From NCBI RefSeq assembly GCF_003751085.1, contig NZ_RJJY01000001.1, positions 3,162,001 through 3,226,000 of the forward strand: 64,000 nucleotides of DNA. Reading direction: 5' to 3'. Below the pieces are notes generated by a model, which had not been told where the DNA came from, made no database searches, and saw nothing but the letters and a program-made list of their open reading frames with translations. This DNA comes from Micromonospora sp. Llam0 (GTDB lineage: Bacteria > Actinomycetota > Actinomycetes > Mycobacteriales > Micromonosporaceae). Shown piece by piece: positions 8,559-16,948 of the stretch. Each line of letters opens with the position of its first letter. Position 1 is the stretch's first letter. A program made the position numbers and the translations under genes.

Positions 8559-9509
8559 ATGCCGCTATGCTCCGGCGGTGGCACACGCACGACTCTGGTT
8601 CGGCCAGTACGACACCGAGTCCGTCTTCGCCTCGGCCCTGCGCGCCGTCCGTCACTCGGTCCGCGACACCGACAGCCATTCCGGTTCTGCCGGACCAGGG
8701 ACGGCATCCGACTCGCCTACACCGTCACCGGCGCCGGTCCCCCGCTGATCTCCACCGCCAACTGGCTGACCCACCTCGGTCTGGACCGACGCGATCCGAT
8801 GTGGATCCACTGGTACCGGGACCTGATGCGCAACAGCCGACGGGGGCTGCGCTACGACGAGCGGGGCTGCGGGCTGTCCGACTGGTGCCCGCCGTCGGCC
8901 TCACCGCAGGTGTGGGTCGAGGACCTCGACACCGTCGCCGACGCCGCCGGATACGGCACCTTCGCGATCATCGGTACGGCGCAGGCCGCCGCCACCGCGA
9001 TCGCCTACGCGGCGCTGCGCCCGGACCGGGTCACCCGGATGGTCCTGATCAGCAGCCACGCCCGGGGCCGGCAGGCCCGCGCCCGCACCGATCTGGACCG
9101 CCGGGTCGCCGACGTCGACCTGGACCTGGCCACGGTCGCCTGGCAGTCCGCCGACCCGAGCTTCCTGCGCGCCTACGCCGCCCAGTTCCTGCCCAACGCC
9201 GCCCCGGCCGAGCTGGACGCGTACATCGCCTTCACCCGACGCACCACGTCGCTGGAGAACCTGGTCCGCTTCTTCCAGATGATCACCACTATGGACGTGT
9301 TCCCGCTGACGGGGCAGGTCCGCTGCCCCACGCTGATCCTGCACGCCCGCAACGACCCCCGGGTCCCCGCCTCGGACGCCACGGAACTCGCCGCGCTGAT
9401 CGACGACAGCCGGTTGGTGCTGCTCGACAGCGCCAACCACCTGTTCACCGCGACCGAACCCGCCTGGGCCGAACTGGTCCGCCACGTCGACGACTTCCTC
9501 GACGACTGA
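8559..9509 (+). CDS. Alpha/beta hydrolase fold protein lacking the catalytic serine; 5' end uncertain
   Basis: From FRFCRTRDGIRLAYTVTG onward this is an alpha/beta hydrolase of the type often joined to transcriptional regulators (ANWLTHLGLD, YDERGCGLSDW). The nucleophile elbow, normally G-x-S-x-G, reads G-T-A-Q-A (Ala codon at 8979-8981), so the Ser is gone. The acid (HARNDPRV) and the His (SANHLF) remain. It is probably a non-catalytic binding or sensor protein. The N-terminus in this frame is Arg-rich and unlike protein. From a GTG at 8578 the next frame reads ARLWFGQYDTESVFASAL, then RAVRHSVRD, which looks more natural, so a one-base frameshift near 8670 is possible. ATGs at 8475 and 8559 are the in-frame alternatives. 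Confidence 0.6.
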   Translation: MPLCSGGGTRTTLVRPVRHRVRLRLGPARRPSLGPRHRQPFRFCRTRDGIRLAYTVTGAGPPLISTANWLTHLGLDRRDPMWIHWYRDLMRNSRRGLRYDERGCGLSDWCPPSASPQVWVEDLDTVADAAGYGTFAIIGTAQAAATAIAYAALRPDRVTRMVLISSHARGRQARARTDLDRRVADVDLDLATVAWQSADPSFLRAYAAQFLPNAAPAELDAYIAFTRRTTSLENLVRFFQMITTMDVFPLTGQVRCPTLILHARNDPRVPASDATELAALIDDSRLVLLDSANHLFTATEPAWAELVRHVDDFLDD

Positions 9510-9640
9510 TCCAGCGACACCGGCCGACGGTCACCGGGTGGAGGTCTACTGGGAGCCTCCGCCGACAACCGAAGGTTGAGCAGGGTGGCTCCGGTAGGTG
9601 GTGGGGCGGCGACGCACCGGCCCACCACCTACCGGACAGT

Positions 9641-9835
9641 TCACTGCCGGGCGAGGGCGCCGGCCACGAAGGACCGCCACGCGGTCGGACCGAACGTCAG
9701 CACCGGACCATCCTGATCCTTCGAGTCCCGCACCAGCACCCGACCAGGCAGGTTGTCGGCAACCTCCACACAGTCACCGCCCTGGCCGTTGCTACGGCTG
9801 GACTTGCGCCAGCGGGGTGCGTCGATCAACTCCAC
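9641..9835 (-). CDS. DUF397 protein
   Basis: A 64-residue DUF397 protein, recognised by WRKSSRSNGQGGDCVEVAD near the N-terminus and VRDSKDQDGPVLTF, then WRSFV at the end. Proteins of this family are the small partners of XRE-DUF5753 regulators in actinomycetes. The gene overlaps the end of its regulator partner by about 10 bases, so the two are translationally coupled. Its biochemical activity is not known. Confidence 0.88.
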   Translation of the reverse strand: MELIDAPRWRKSSRSNGQGGDCVEVADNLPGRVLVRDSKDQDGPVLTFGPTAWRSFVAGALARQ

Positions 9836-10617
9836 GACTCTGCTACCTCCATGATCAGATCAAGGGATGACCCTCTGGGCAGAGCGTAGCCTCGGACCGC
9901 CTCCCAGAGCTCCTCCAGCAGCGCGACATCATCGGGATCCTCGATCACCTGACCGCCCAGCGGTCCGTCCAGGATTGCGACGGTGCGGCCGTCTACGGTT
10001 CCGATAGCCACCGGACCATTCAAGCCGGGGTACGACCCTGTCGAAGATGGCACTACCGCTACCTCGACGTTGGACTGCGAGCAAGCCTTGACGATCGTCT
10101 GGAGCTGCTCGCGCATTACCGCCGGCCCACCAATCGGGCGTCGTAACACGGTCTCGTCCAGGACAGCGAACAACCGGCATGGAGTGTCGGTGCGGTGGAG
10201 TACGTCCGACCGCGCCAAGCGCCCAGCCACCGCCGACTCGATATCCGACACGCGGGTCCCCCCGTCGGACAGGATGGCGCGGGCGTACTCCTCGGTCTGT
10301 AGCAGGCCTGGCACGACCAGTGGTTGGAACGAACGGATCATGGTGGCGTTGCGTTCGTGCTCCAGCCACGGCCGGACCCAGATCGGCTGGCCGAAGTTGG
10401 CGCGGGCCTCCGCCGCCAACTCCCGGAACATGTCGCCCGAGTCAAAGAGCGCGTCCAGCCGGCGCGCGGTGTCCGGCTTTGGAATGAGTCGGCTGGTCTC
10501 GAACTTCGCGATCAGGGACGACGAGACGTTGAGCCGTGCCGCCAACTGCTCCTGCGTCATACCGGCCTGATTCCGAGCGAATTTCAGGATCCGCGCCAGC
10601 GCGCTGTAGCCACTCAT
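9826..10617 (-). CDS. XRE-family regulator with DUF5753 domain
   Basis: A 263-residue protein with an N-terminal Cro/CI-type helix-turn-helix (MTQEQLAARLNVSSSLIAKF, about residues 20-40). A DUF5753 domain fills the rest (LLQTEEYARAI, RLARSDVL, GGPAVMREQL). Such proteins pair with DUF397 partners, like the one encoded next, and affect development or secondary metabolism in Streptomyces. This pair differs clearly from the two near-identical pairs at 32.4 and 50.0 kb. Confidence 0.85.
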   Translation of the reverse strand: MSGYSALARILKFARNQAGMTQEQLAARLNVSSSLIAKFETSRLIPKPDTARRLDALFDSGDMFRELAAEARANFGQPIWVRPWLEHERNATMIRSFQPLVVPGLLQTEEYARAILSDGGTRVSDIESAVAGRLARSDVLHRTDTPCRLFAVLDETVLRRPIGGPAVMREQLQTIVKACSQSNVEVAVVPSSTGSYPGLNGPVAIGTVDGRTVAILDGPLGGQVIEDPDDVALLEELWEAVRGYALPRGSSLDLIMEVAESWS

Positions 10618-10751
10618 CTTTCCTCATCCTTCCCCTCAGGTTAGAAGAACAGTCCGATTCGCTGCCCGCTGTCAATCTTTCATAATCCTGCGTCGACGTC
10701 CAGGGTGGATCATGACAGGCATGAACGTCCCCGCCGCAAGGGAGATCCACT

Positions 10752-11213
10752 GTGTTGCGCAACGACGGTATCGGCGGCACGCCACGACTTGCCCGCTACA
10801 CCTCGATCGGTACGCCGCCGCACTCCGAACCCACCCCGAACCGGCCGCCGCTGCCCCGGCGTACCCCCGGTCAAAACGACGTCGACTCCGACCGCCGGTT
10901 CCGCCTGGCCACGGCGCGCGGGGCCGGCGAAGCACCAACCGGCGCACGCGCCGACGCGACCGCCGCGCCCCGCAGCCCGGCCGCCCAGCGGGCACTCACC
11001 CGGGCGCTCGACGTGCTCAACGTGCATCTGCCCAGCCGGCTCGGCGAATGCCGCCGGTGCGACGTCGCGGCACCCTGCAAGCCTTTCCTCCGCGCGCTGG
11101 TGATCGTGCAACGCTGGGATCCGGCCAAGGCCCGCCGGGTACGGGCCGTCCTGCACCTGTCCGGTCTGTGGTCGCCGGGACAGCAGCCCCGCGAGGACGA
11201 CGCCAGCGCCTGA
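10752..11213 (+). CDS. Hypothetical protein with a C-x2-C...C motif
   Basis: A 153-residue protein of unknown function. The first 80 residues are disordered and rich in Pro, Arg and Ala. The C-terminal 70 residues look folded, with ALTRALDVLNVHLP, then CRRCDVAAPC, then a helix LVIVQRWDPAKARRVRAV. The Cys spacing could bind a metal. The gene is 7 bases from the next small gene on the same strand, so the two probably form an operon divergent from the XRE regulator. No family is recognised. Confidence 0.55.
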   Translation: MLRNDGIGGTPRLARYTSIGTPPHSEPTPNRPPLPRRTPGQNDVDSDRRFRLATARGAGEAPTGARADATAAPRSPAAQRALTRALDVLNVHLPSRLGECRRCDVAAPCKPFLRALVIVQRWDPAKARRVRAVLHLSGLWSPGQQPREDDASA

Positions 11214-11220
11214 CGAACTC

Positions 11221-11478
11221 TTGCGCGTCGGAGACAACCTCCGTCTCGGCAAAGCCGACTGGGTGTACGGCGACCGCGCCATACGGGTCCGCGTCTCCGA
11301 CATCCGGTACGGCCACGACGACCCGAACTCCCCCGTCATCGGCATCCTGGCGACCGTCACCGGAGCCGGCCGCGACGGCCGGATGGTGTCGATCGCCGTC
11401 TACAAGAGCACGCTCACCCGACCAGGTGTCCGCGAACCCCACCGTCGGTCCGCCAACAGTGTCGATCCCGAAATTTGA
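11221..11478 (+). CDS. Small hypothetical protein
   Basis: An 85-residue protein starting with TTG right after the previous stop. The core looks like a small beta-rich domain (WVYGDRAIRVRVSDIRYG, then VIGILATVTG and GRMVSIAVYK); the last 20 residues are polar. No family is recognised. A strong hairpin 36 bases downstream ends the unit. Confidence 0.5.
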   Translation: MRVGDNLRLGKADWVYGDRAIRVRVSDIRYGHDDPNSPVIGILATVTGAGRDGRMVSIAVYKSTLTRPGVREPHRRSANSVDPEI

Positions 11479-11513
11479 GCCGCCCGGCACACGTAGGACC
11501 CGACCGCCCGGGG

Positions 11514-11551
11514 CGGGCTGGCCGTCGCAGGTCCCTGCGATGGCCAGCCCG
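11514..11551 (+). terminator. Hairpin terminator after the small-gene pair
   Basis: Arms of 18 bases (CGGGCTGGCCGTCGCAGG and its complement with one G-T wobble) flank a two-base centre. No T-run follows, as is common in high-GC actinomycetes. It separates the pair of small genes from CRISPR array 1. Confidence 0.7.
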
Positions 11552-11602
11552 CTCCGGTAGCGACCACCCTGCAAACCACCAGGCGGCTTCACCATCGACC
11601 CA

Positions 11603-11635
11603 GCCTCGGCAAAGAGCAGTTTCTCAAGCTGCGAC
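11603..11635 (-). repeat. Degenerate leader-distal CRISPR repeat
   Basis: This 33-base stretch starts GCCTC and ends AAGCTGCGAC, as the array-1 repeat does, but the middle has decayed and three bases are missing. It lies 33 bases left of the first full repeat, a normal spacer length for this array. It marks the old end of the array and agrees with a leader on the right. Confidence 0.65.
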
Positions 11636-11668
11636 CCGCATCTACGAGCCGCTGACGCACTCCCCGCT

Positions 11669-13603
11669 GCCTCAATGAAGGGCAGCTCCCGAGGGAGCTG
11701 CGACCGACAACAAGATCCGGCCGCCACCGCATCGGCGTGGAGCCTCAATGAAGGGCAGCTCCCGAGGGAGCTGCGACCGTCGCCGTCAGACAACCTGGCC
11801 TACCTGACCCTCACGCCTCAATGAAGGGCAGCTCCCGAGGGAGCTGCGACCTGTCGAACAAGCTCTCGGCGCTGGCCAAGAAGGTCAAGCCTCAATGAAG
11901 GGCAGCTCCCGAGGGAGCTGCGACTGGACGTCCGCCACACCAACTGGCTTGGCCGGCTCCTCATGCCTCAATGAAGGGCAGCTCCCGAGGGAGCTGCGAC
12001 CTTGTCGTCCGGGGTCTCCGCCCGTTCCAGCACGGGCCTCAATGAAGGGCAGCTCCCGAGGGAGCTGCGACCTTGTCGTCCGGGGTCTCCGCCCGTTCCA
12101 GCACGGGCCTCAATGAAGGGCAGCTCCCGAGGGAGCTGCGACCATCGCCGCTGTTGCCCTGGTCGCATTCTTGGTCATCAAGCCTCAATGAAGGGCAGCT
12201 CCCGAGGGAGCTGCGACCATCGGGATCCAGCGTCGGCACGTCGCCCGGGTCGAAGCCTCAATGAAGGGCAGCTCCCGAGGGAGCTGCGACCCATCGGTGC
12301 CACCACCCACCGGCGGCTTGGTCCGGCCTCAATGAAGGGCAGCTCCCGAGGGAGCTGCGACCAAGACGAAGGTGATGCCACGGCCGTTCGTGGCAGGCCT
12401 CAATGAAGGGCAGCTCCCGAGGGAGCTGCGACCAGGTGCCGCCGAGCATGGCGTTGATCCAGGCGTGCGCCTCAATGAAGGGCAGCTCCCGAGGGAGCTG
12501 CGACACGTGGCGCGCGTGGCGAGGCTGACCGAACAACAGCCTCAATGAAGGGCAGCTCCCGAGGGAGCTGCGACGGACTAGCGGCCCGCCTCGGCACATC
12601 GCGCGCCAGCCCGGGCCTCAATGAAGGGCAGCTCCCGAGGGAGCTGCGACTCCGGCCCAACCAGTGAGGAATCAGATGAACCCCCGACAAGCCTCAATGA
12701 AGGGCAGCTCCCGAGGGAGCTGCGACCAAGAGCCTGCAGGCGCCGCTGGTGACCGGGGACGAGCCTCAATGAAGGGCAGCTCCCGAGGGAGCTGCGACCT
12801 CGAAGAGCGAATGCAGCGCCGCCACGACGTGGGCTAGCCTCAATGAAGGGCAGCTCCCGAGGGAGCTGCGACCGTGACGAGCATGTCGATGTGCGTCTTG
12901 CTGACGATGCCTCAATGAAGGGCAGCTCCCGAGGGAGCTGCGACCGTACACCCCTAGTAGCGCCTCGTTGACCTGGCCCGTGCCTCAATGAAGGGCAGCT
13001 CCCGAGGGAGCTGCGACCTCAGCCTCGTTCAGCCCGCCGGTGGTCACCTGGCCTCAATGAAGGGCAGCTCCCGAGGGAGCTGCGACGTACGGGGTTCGTG
13101 ACTCCCACCGCGCCAGGTGGGGCAGCCTCAATGAAGGGCAGCTCCCGAGGGAGCTGCGACAAACCCGCCAAGCACTCGTCGCCGAGGTGCAGACGCCTCA
13201 ATGAAGGGCAGCTCCCGAGGGAGCTGCGACTCGACGATCGACCGGGCGGTCGACGTTTTGCCGGTGCCGGCGCCTCAATGAAGGGCAGCTCCCGAGGGAG
13301 CTGCGACGATCGGCGGCGACGGCAAGACGTACGGGCCGAAGCAGCCTCAATGAAGGGCAGCTCCCGAGGGAGCTGCGACATTGAGCGCTACGGCGAGCAG
13401 ATTCAGGCCCGACTGGGTGCCTCAATGAAGGGCAGCTCCCGAGGGAGCTGCGACTCCGGCCCGCCTGCCGGGTCGGCGACCGCCGACCTGATGCGCCTCA
13501 ATGAAGGGCAGCTCCCGAGGGAGCTGCGACTCTATACTCCGCCTACCGGAAATCGCAGAGAAAAGAAGCCTCAATGAAGGGCAGCTCCCGAGGGAGCTGC
13601 GAC
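11669..13603 (-). CRISPR. CRISPR array 1: 27 repeats, 26 spacers
   Basis: There are 27 copies of a 36-base repeat. On the plus strand it starts GCCTCAATGAAGGGCAGCTC and ends CCGAGGGAGCTGCGAC. Spacers are 33-41 bases long. Read on the minus strand, the direction set by the leader, the repeat holds an 8-bp hairpin (GCAGCTCC/GGAGCTGC, loop CTCG) and ends in ATTGAGGC, a typical 8-nt crRNA 5' handle. Spacers 5 and 6 from the left (12001-12035 and 12072-12106) are identical. The array lies downstream of the type III cas genes on the same strand. Short open frames across it are artefacts of the repeat period. Confidence 0.98.
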
Positions 13604-13790
13604 AGGGTCAAAATTTTACCCCTCCTGACCTGCGCCGGAGCGACCGGTCCGCGAAGGGTCCGCCGGCAGAGGGTCTTGCGACGGCCCCACAGCCATCATC
13701 GTCCACTACGGAACAGGTGCTGAGCAGGGAAAACAGCTCCGCGAAGGGTCCGCGCTCACGGCCGTCATGACGGACCCTTCGCGGCGGGCG
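13604..13790 (-). promoter_or_regulatory. Leader of CRISPR array 1
   Basis: The sequence right of the last repeat aligns along nearly its whole length with the one right of array 2, which identifies it as the leader and sets leftward transcription. A promoter-like pair TTTTCC-N17-CGTAGT sits at 13705-13733, in the same place as a better match in leader 2. The 14-base motif CCGCGAAGGGTCCG occurs at 13649-13662 and again as the left arm of the inverted repeat at 13739-13784. Confidence 0.8.
13739..13784. terminator. Inverted repeat between cas genes and leader promoter 1
   Basis: Perfect 14-bp arms, CCGCGAAGGGTCCG and its complement, flank an 18-base loop. On the minus strand a short T-run (AGCTGTTTT) follows. 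It lies between the end of the cas operon and the leader promoter, so it could stop cas transcription. It is conserved at array 2. Confidence 0.5.
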
Positions 13791-13795
13791 GCGAT

Positions 13796-13912
13796 TGGGC
13801 TACCGGATTTGCCAGAGCACGGCTGGCGATCGAGCCACTACAGCCGATCACATCGAGAGACCGACTGGTGCCCTTCCGGTAGCGTACCGAGGTTGCCGGA
13901 CAAGGATGATCC
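13796..13912 (-). pseudogene. cas2 3'-end relic beside array 1
   Basis: This stretch aligns base by base with the last 115 or so bases of the intact cas2 gene at 35484. Minus-strand translation gives LGTL and then, after a one-base frameshift, SRSLDVIG, the same signature as in Cas2. The start of the gene is missing and the stop region has diverged. It shows that array 1 and its leader were once part of a cas2-leader-array cassette. Confidence 0.75.
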
Positions 13913-13928
13913 CTGCCGCCCGCTGTCG

Positions 13929-16328
13929 TCAGCCCCCGCCACTGCCGAGGTACGGCAGCCGTTGCTCGAGGTCGCGTACATGCGGCAACGCCCATCCCTC
14001 CACGACCGCCTTCTTCTCCAGCCGTTCGTTCGCGACGAACCACTCGTAGCTTTCGGCCTGCGGCCGGCGGGTCATCCGGGGGTAGTGCACCTGCTCGGTG
14101 ACGGGCCTGGCGGCGGCCAGGTACGACTCGGTGGCCTCGCGCAGCACCTCGTTGCCCTTCGCTATCGTGGCGAATCGGTCTGCGAGTTCGGTCAGCCGAG
14201 CCGCCTCGACCGGATCGGGGCGGGTCAGCCGCAGCCAGCCGGCCTGGACTCCGGCGGCATCCCACAGTCGCGTCCGGTGCCCGTCGAGCTGGACGTCGAC
14301 GACACCGAAGCCGTACGGCTTGCCGGCGCCAAGCCGCAACGGCGTGTCGCCGCCACGGGTGACCAGCCACAGCAGGGCACCGAGTTCGGCCTCCGGCGCA
14401 GCGTCGAGGAACAGCTCGACCTGGAAGGTCACGCCGGGTCGCACCCAACCTCGGTGACGGGCCAGCTGCGTGGCGTGATCCGTGCGCTGCCTGGGCAGGG
14501 CCAGGTAGCCAGGGTCGGGAACGGTGCGGTCGCGGCCGGGCTCCCAGTGGTCCGGGGCTTCCGCCCGCCAGCGGTACATCTTGCGGCCGCGTAGCCCGCC
14601 GTCGGCGGAATACCCGTCGGCTTTGCGCACCCCTCGCCGAAGAGGTGTCCCGGCGTTGTCGGAAGCGGCGTAGAAGCGGGACTGGGTGGGTTTGGGGGTG
14701 CTCAGCGGAGCGAGGACGACCCCGTCCGGCGGGAACCCGGCGGGTTTCCAGTCGGGGGTGACGCAGGTGACCGACCGGACGCGCAGCCGGCCCCGGTAGC
14801 CCGACGCGCCGTCGTTGGCCCCGGAACCGTCGTCGCCGCCACCGGACGGCACCCACCCGAACAAACGGTCCGCCGGGGAGAGCTGAGCGCGGTCCTGCGC
14901 CGGGCGCAGGCTGGGATGCAGCAGATCGTCGGGCGCGGCGGCGAACGGCAGCCGACCGATCATGACCGGGTGGACCTCGGTGATCTCGTTCCGCGACTGG
15001 TCGTACCTGACATAGACGAGGGTGCCCACCGGGAGTTCCCGCAGCTCTGGGTTGCTGGGTACGTGCCAGGACCGTTCGATGCTCCCGGCTGTCACCGGGT
15101 CACGGCGGTAGGTGGCCTGCGGGTCGTTGTACCCGTTGGCCAGGTCGTAGGCCCGCAGCACGGACTGCCAGTAGCGTTTGTGGTCGTCGGTGATCGGCAC
15201 GTCGAGACCGGGGGTCTCCACGAACAGCCGTTCGTACCGCTTTGTCTTGATGGATTTCCCGGTCGCGGAGAGCCAGCCCCACACGATCCGGTGCCGCCCG
15301 TCGGTGGCACGATCCGACGTGACGCCCTGCTCTGCCAGGCCCGCGAGCAGCTCCTTCTCGGTGCGGGCCAGGTGGGTTACCCGCCAGGCACTGGCACCAC
15401 CCTCGCCGTCGCGCCCGAGGACGACCCGGGCGTGGACCTCGGCTCCGTGGTGCACCGTCAACGGTTTGCCGGCCAGGTCACCGAGGAGGCCGGCGGGTCG
15501 GCTGCCGTAGGCGGGCACCAGGGCCGCGTACTGGGTCTGGTTTCCGCTGGTCCGCGCCCAGCCGGTGGCTCCCCGACACAGCCGGAAGGCAGTGGTTCCG
15601 TCGGCGAGCTGGTGGACCCGCGCCGGGGTGAGATTCAACGCGGCGTCGGTGGTGGCCCGGTGGGCGAGCCGCTCCTGATGGCCGAAGAAGACCCCGTACC
15701 GGCTGGCGGTGACCGTCTCCACGGCACTGCGCAGGGCACCCTTGACGGAGGCGCAGTGGATCAGTGGCAGACCGTCCGGGTCGACCCGGACATCGAAGGT
15801 ACGGATGCCGTCAGCGGGCTGCGTCGCTGCGCGCACCGGCAGTAGCAGCGGGGTGACGGTCGTCAAGGTCAAGGTCAGGGTGCCGCTGAACTGTCCGTCC
15901 GTGTGAAAGGCGTGGCTGGGCGGCGCGGCGTCGTCGAGGCCGGTGTCGGCCAGGCGGGTGCCGTCCCGGTCCGTCCGGGGCAGGGTCGGCACGAACGTGT
16001 ACGGGTTGACGAAGCCGCCCACGGAGTCGAGCCGCTTTGTCCGATCCGGGTCGGTGGTGACCCTCGCCAGCGGGGCGACACCGACGAGCTGGGCCGTCCG
16101 CTTCCCGTTGGCGGCCAGATCGGTGACGACGGTGACGGTGACGGTGTCGCCCTCGGCCATGGTGGCCACATGTTCGGTGAGGGCACCGTCCCACTCGGCC
16201 GGGCCGAGGCGTTTCGGCTTTGCCGCCTTGCCTCTACCGCTGCTGTCGATCACCCCTTCGAGGTGGCCGTCCCGCTTGGTCAGCTCGGCCTGGACCCTGC
16301 GCTTCAGCTTGTCGTTCGACGTACTCAT
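13929..16328 (-). CDS. TIGR03986-family RAMP protein of the type III effector
   Basis: A 799-residue RAMP-superfamily protein like TIGR03986, found with csx19 and csx10 in type III (III-D-like) loci. RAMP features include TVTPLLLPV, CASVKGALRSAVE (about residues 193-205, the family's GSSLKGALR-like turn) and a second block PADRLFGW, then RGRLRVRSV in the C-terminal half. A Gly-rich end (LGSGGG) closes it. It is probably a crRNA-binding backbone subunit. The start overlaps the csx19 stop by 4 bases. The frame continues through two RAMP-like halves, so it may occupy two positions in the complex. Confidence 0.72.
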   Translation of the reverse strand: MSTSNDKLKRRVQAELTKRDGHLEGVIDSSGRGKAAKPKRLGPAEWDGALTEHVATMAEGDTVTVTVVTDLAANGKRTAQLVGVAPLARVTTDPDRTKRLDSVGGFVNPYTFVPTLPRTDRDGTRLADTGLDDAAPPSHAFHTDGQFSGTLTLTLTTVTPLLLPVRAATQPADGIRTFDVRVDPDGLPLIHCASVKGALRSAVETVTASRYGVFFGHQERLAHRATTDAALNLTPARVHQLADGTTAFRLCRGATGWARTSGNQTQYAALVPAYGSRPAGLLGDLAGKPLTVHHGAEVHARVVLGRDGEGGASAWRVTHLARTEKELLAGLAEQGVTSDRATDGRHRIVWGWLSATGKSIKTKRYERLFVETPGLDVPITDDHKRYWQSVLRAYDLANGYNDPQATYRRDPVTAGSIERSWHVPSNPELRELPVGTLVYVRYDQSRNEITEVHPVMIGRLPFAAAPDDLLHPSLRPAQDRAQLSPADRLFGWVPSGGGDDGSGANDGASGYRGRLRVRSVTCVTPDWKPAGFPPDGVVLAPLSTPKPTQSRFYAASDNAGTPLRRGVRKADGYSADGGLRGRKMYRWRAEAPDHWEPGRDRTVPDPGYLALPRQRTDHATQLARHRGWVRPGVTFQVELFLDAAPEAELGALLWLVTRGGDTPLRLGAGKPYGFGVVDVQLDGHRTRLWDAAGVQAGWLRLTRPDPVEAARLTELADRFATIAKGNEVLREATESYLAAARPVTEQVHYPRMTRRPQAESYEWFVANERLEKKAVVEGWALPHVRDLEQRLPYLGSGGG

Positions 16329-16948
16329 GCCGTCGTCCTTCCCTGCTCGCGCGCGGCCCTGGCGTCCGCGACCGCGCCCCGCAGCGCGACCGTACGGACG
16401 TCGGCGACGTCGAGGTTGCCGTGGATGTCCTCGACGAGGTATTCGACGGTCTCCACGGTGAGCGCCCTGGCACCGACCGCCGTCACCGGCAGGTGCGCGG
16501 CGGCGTACCGGTCGCTGGCCAGCGTGGTCCAGCCGGCTCTGGGATGCTGCTGCGGGATTCCGGCCAGCAGCCGCCGGTGGGTGTCACCGCGTCGCGGTGC
16601 CGGCTCAGCGGTGACCGGCCGGCCGGGCGGCAGGTGGTCCGGGTCCTCGCCGAGGGCGACCGTGGTGCCGCGTCCATCGGGTTCGCGCAGCCAGCGCAGT
16701 TCCCGTTCACCGTCGAACAGCAGCAGCTCGTACGCTTCGGCGAGGACGTCGTCGGCCTCGCTGACATGTTCGACAGCTCCGTCGGGGCCGATCGACAGCC
16801 AGGTGGCGGCGCCAGCGGAGAAGGTGTAGCCGAGGGTTTGGCCCGCCCCTGCCGGGCGGGCGGTGAACCAGCTGACCGCGTCGGCGGCGGTGAGCGGGGT
16901 GGCGGCACGAACGGCGTGCAGGGTCACGCCGAGGGCGGTTTCTCTCAC
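16325..16948 (-). CDS. csx19: Csx19-like type III-D protein (TIGR03984)
   Basis: A 207-residue protein resembling TIGR03984/Csx19, an accessory protein typical of III-D loci whose function is unknown. Matching features are the Trp-containing strand ATWLSIGPDG, then AYELLLFDGERELRWLREPD and a C-terminal VEYLVEDIHGNLDVADVRTV. I chose the GTG at 16948, which overlaps the stop of the upstream RAMP (GTGA); the longer open frame runs back through that RAMP gene. The end overlaps the next gene by 4 bases. Confidence 0.65.
   Translation of the reverse strand: MRETALGVTLHAVRAATPLTAADAVSWFTARPAGAGQTLGYTFSAGAATWLSIGPDGAVEHVSEADDVLAEAYELLLFDGERELRWLREPDGRGTTVALGEDPDHLPPGRPVTAEPAPRRGDTHRRLLAGIPQQHPRAGWTTLASDRYAAAHLPVTAVGARALTVETVEYLVEDIHGNLDVADVRTVALRGAVADARAAREQGRTTA

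Noticed and set aside
11700..13600. Many short open frames on both strands with repeated peptides such as MKGSSRGSCD
   Set aside because: They come from the CRISPR repeat period; the same happens across array 2. No ribosome site or natural protein pattern.
13765..14856. A 363-residue minus-strand frame ending in SRSLDVIG and continuing into the TIGR03986 gene
   Set aside because: Only its last part, the cas2 relic, has meaning; the rest is a shadow of the TIGR03986 gene.
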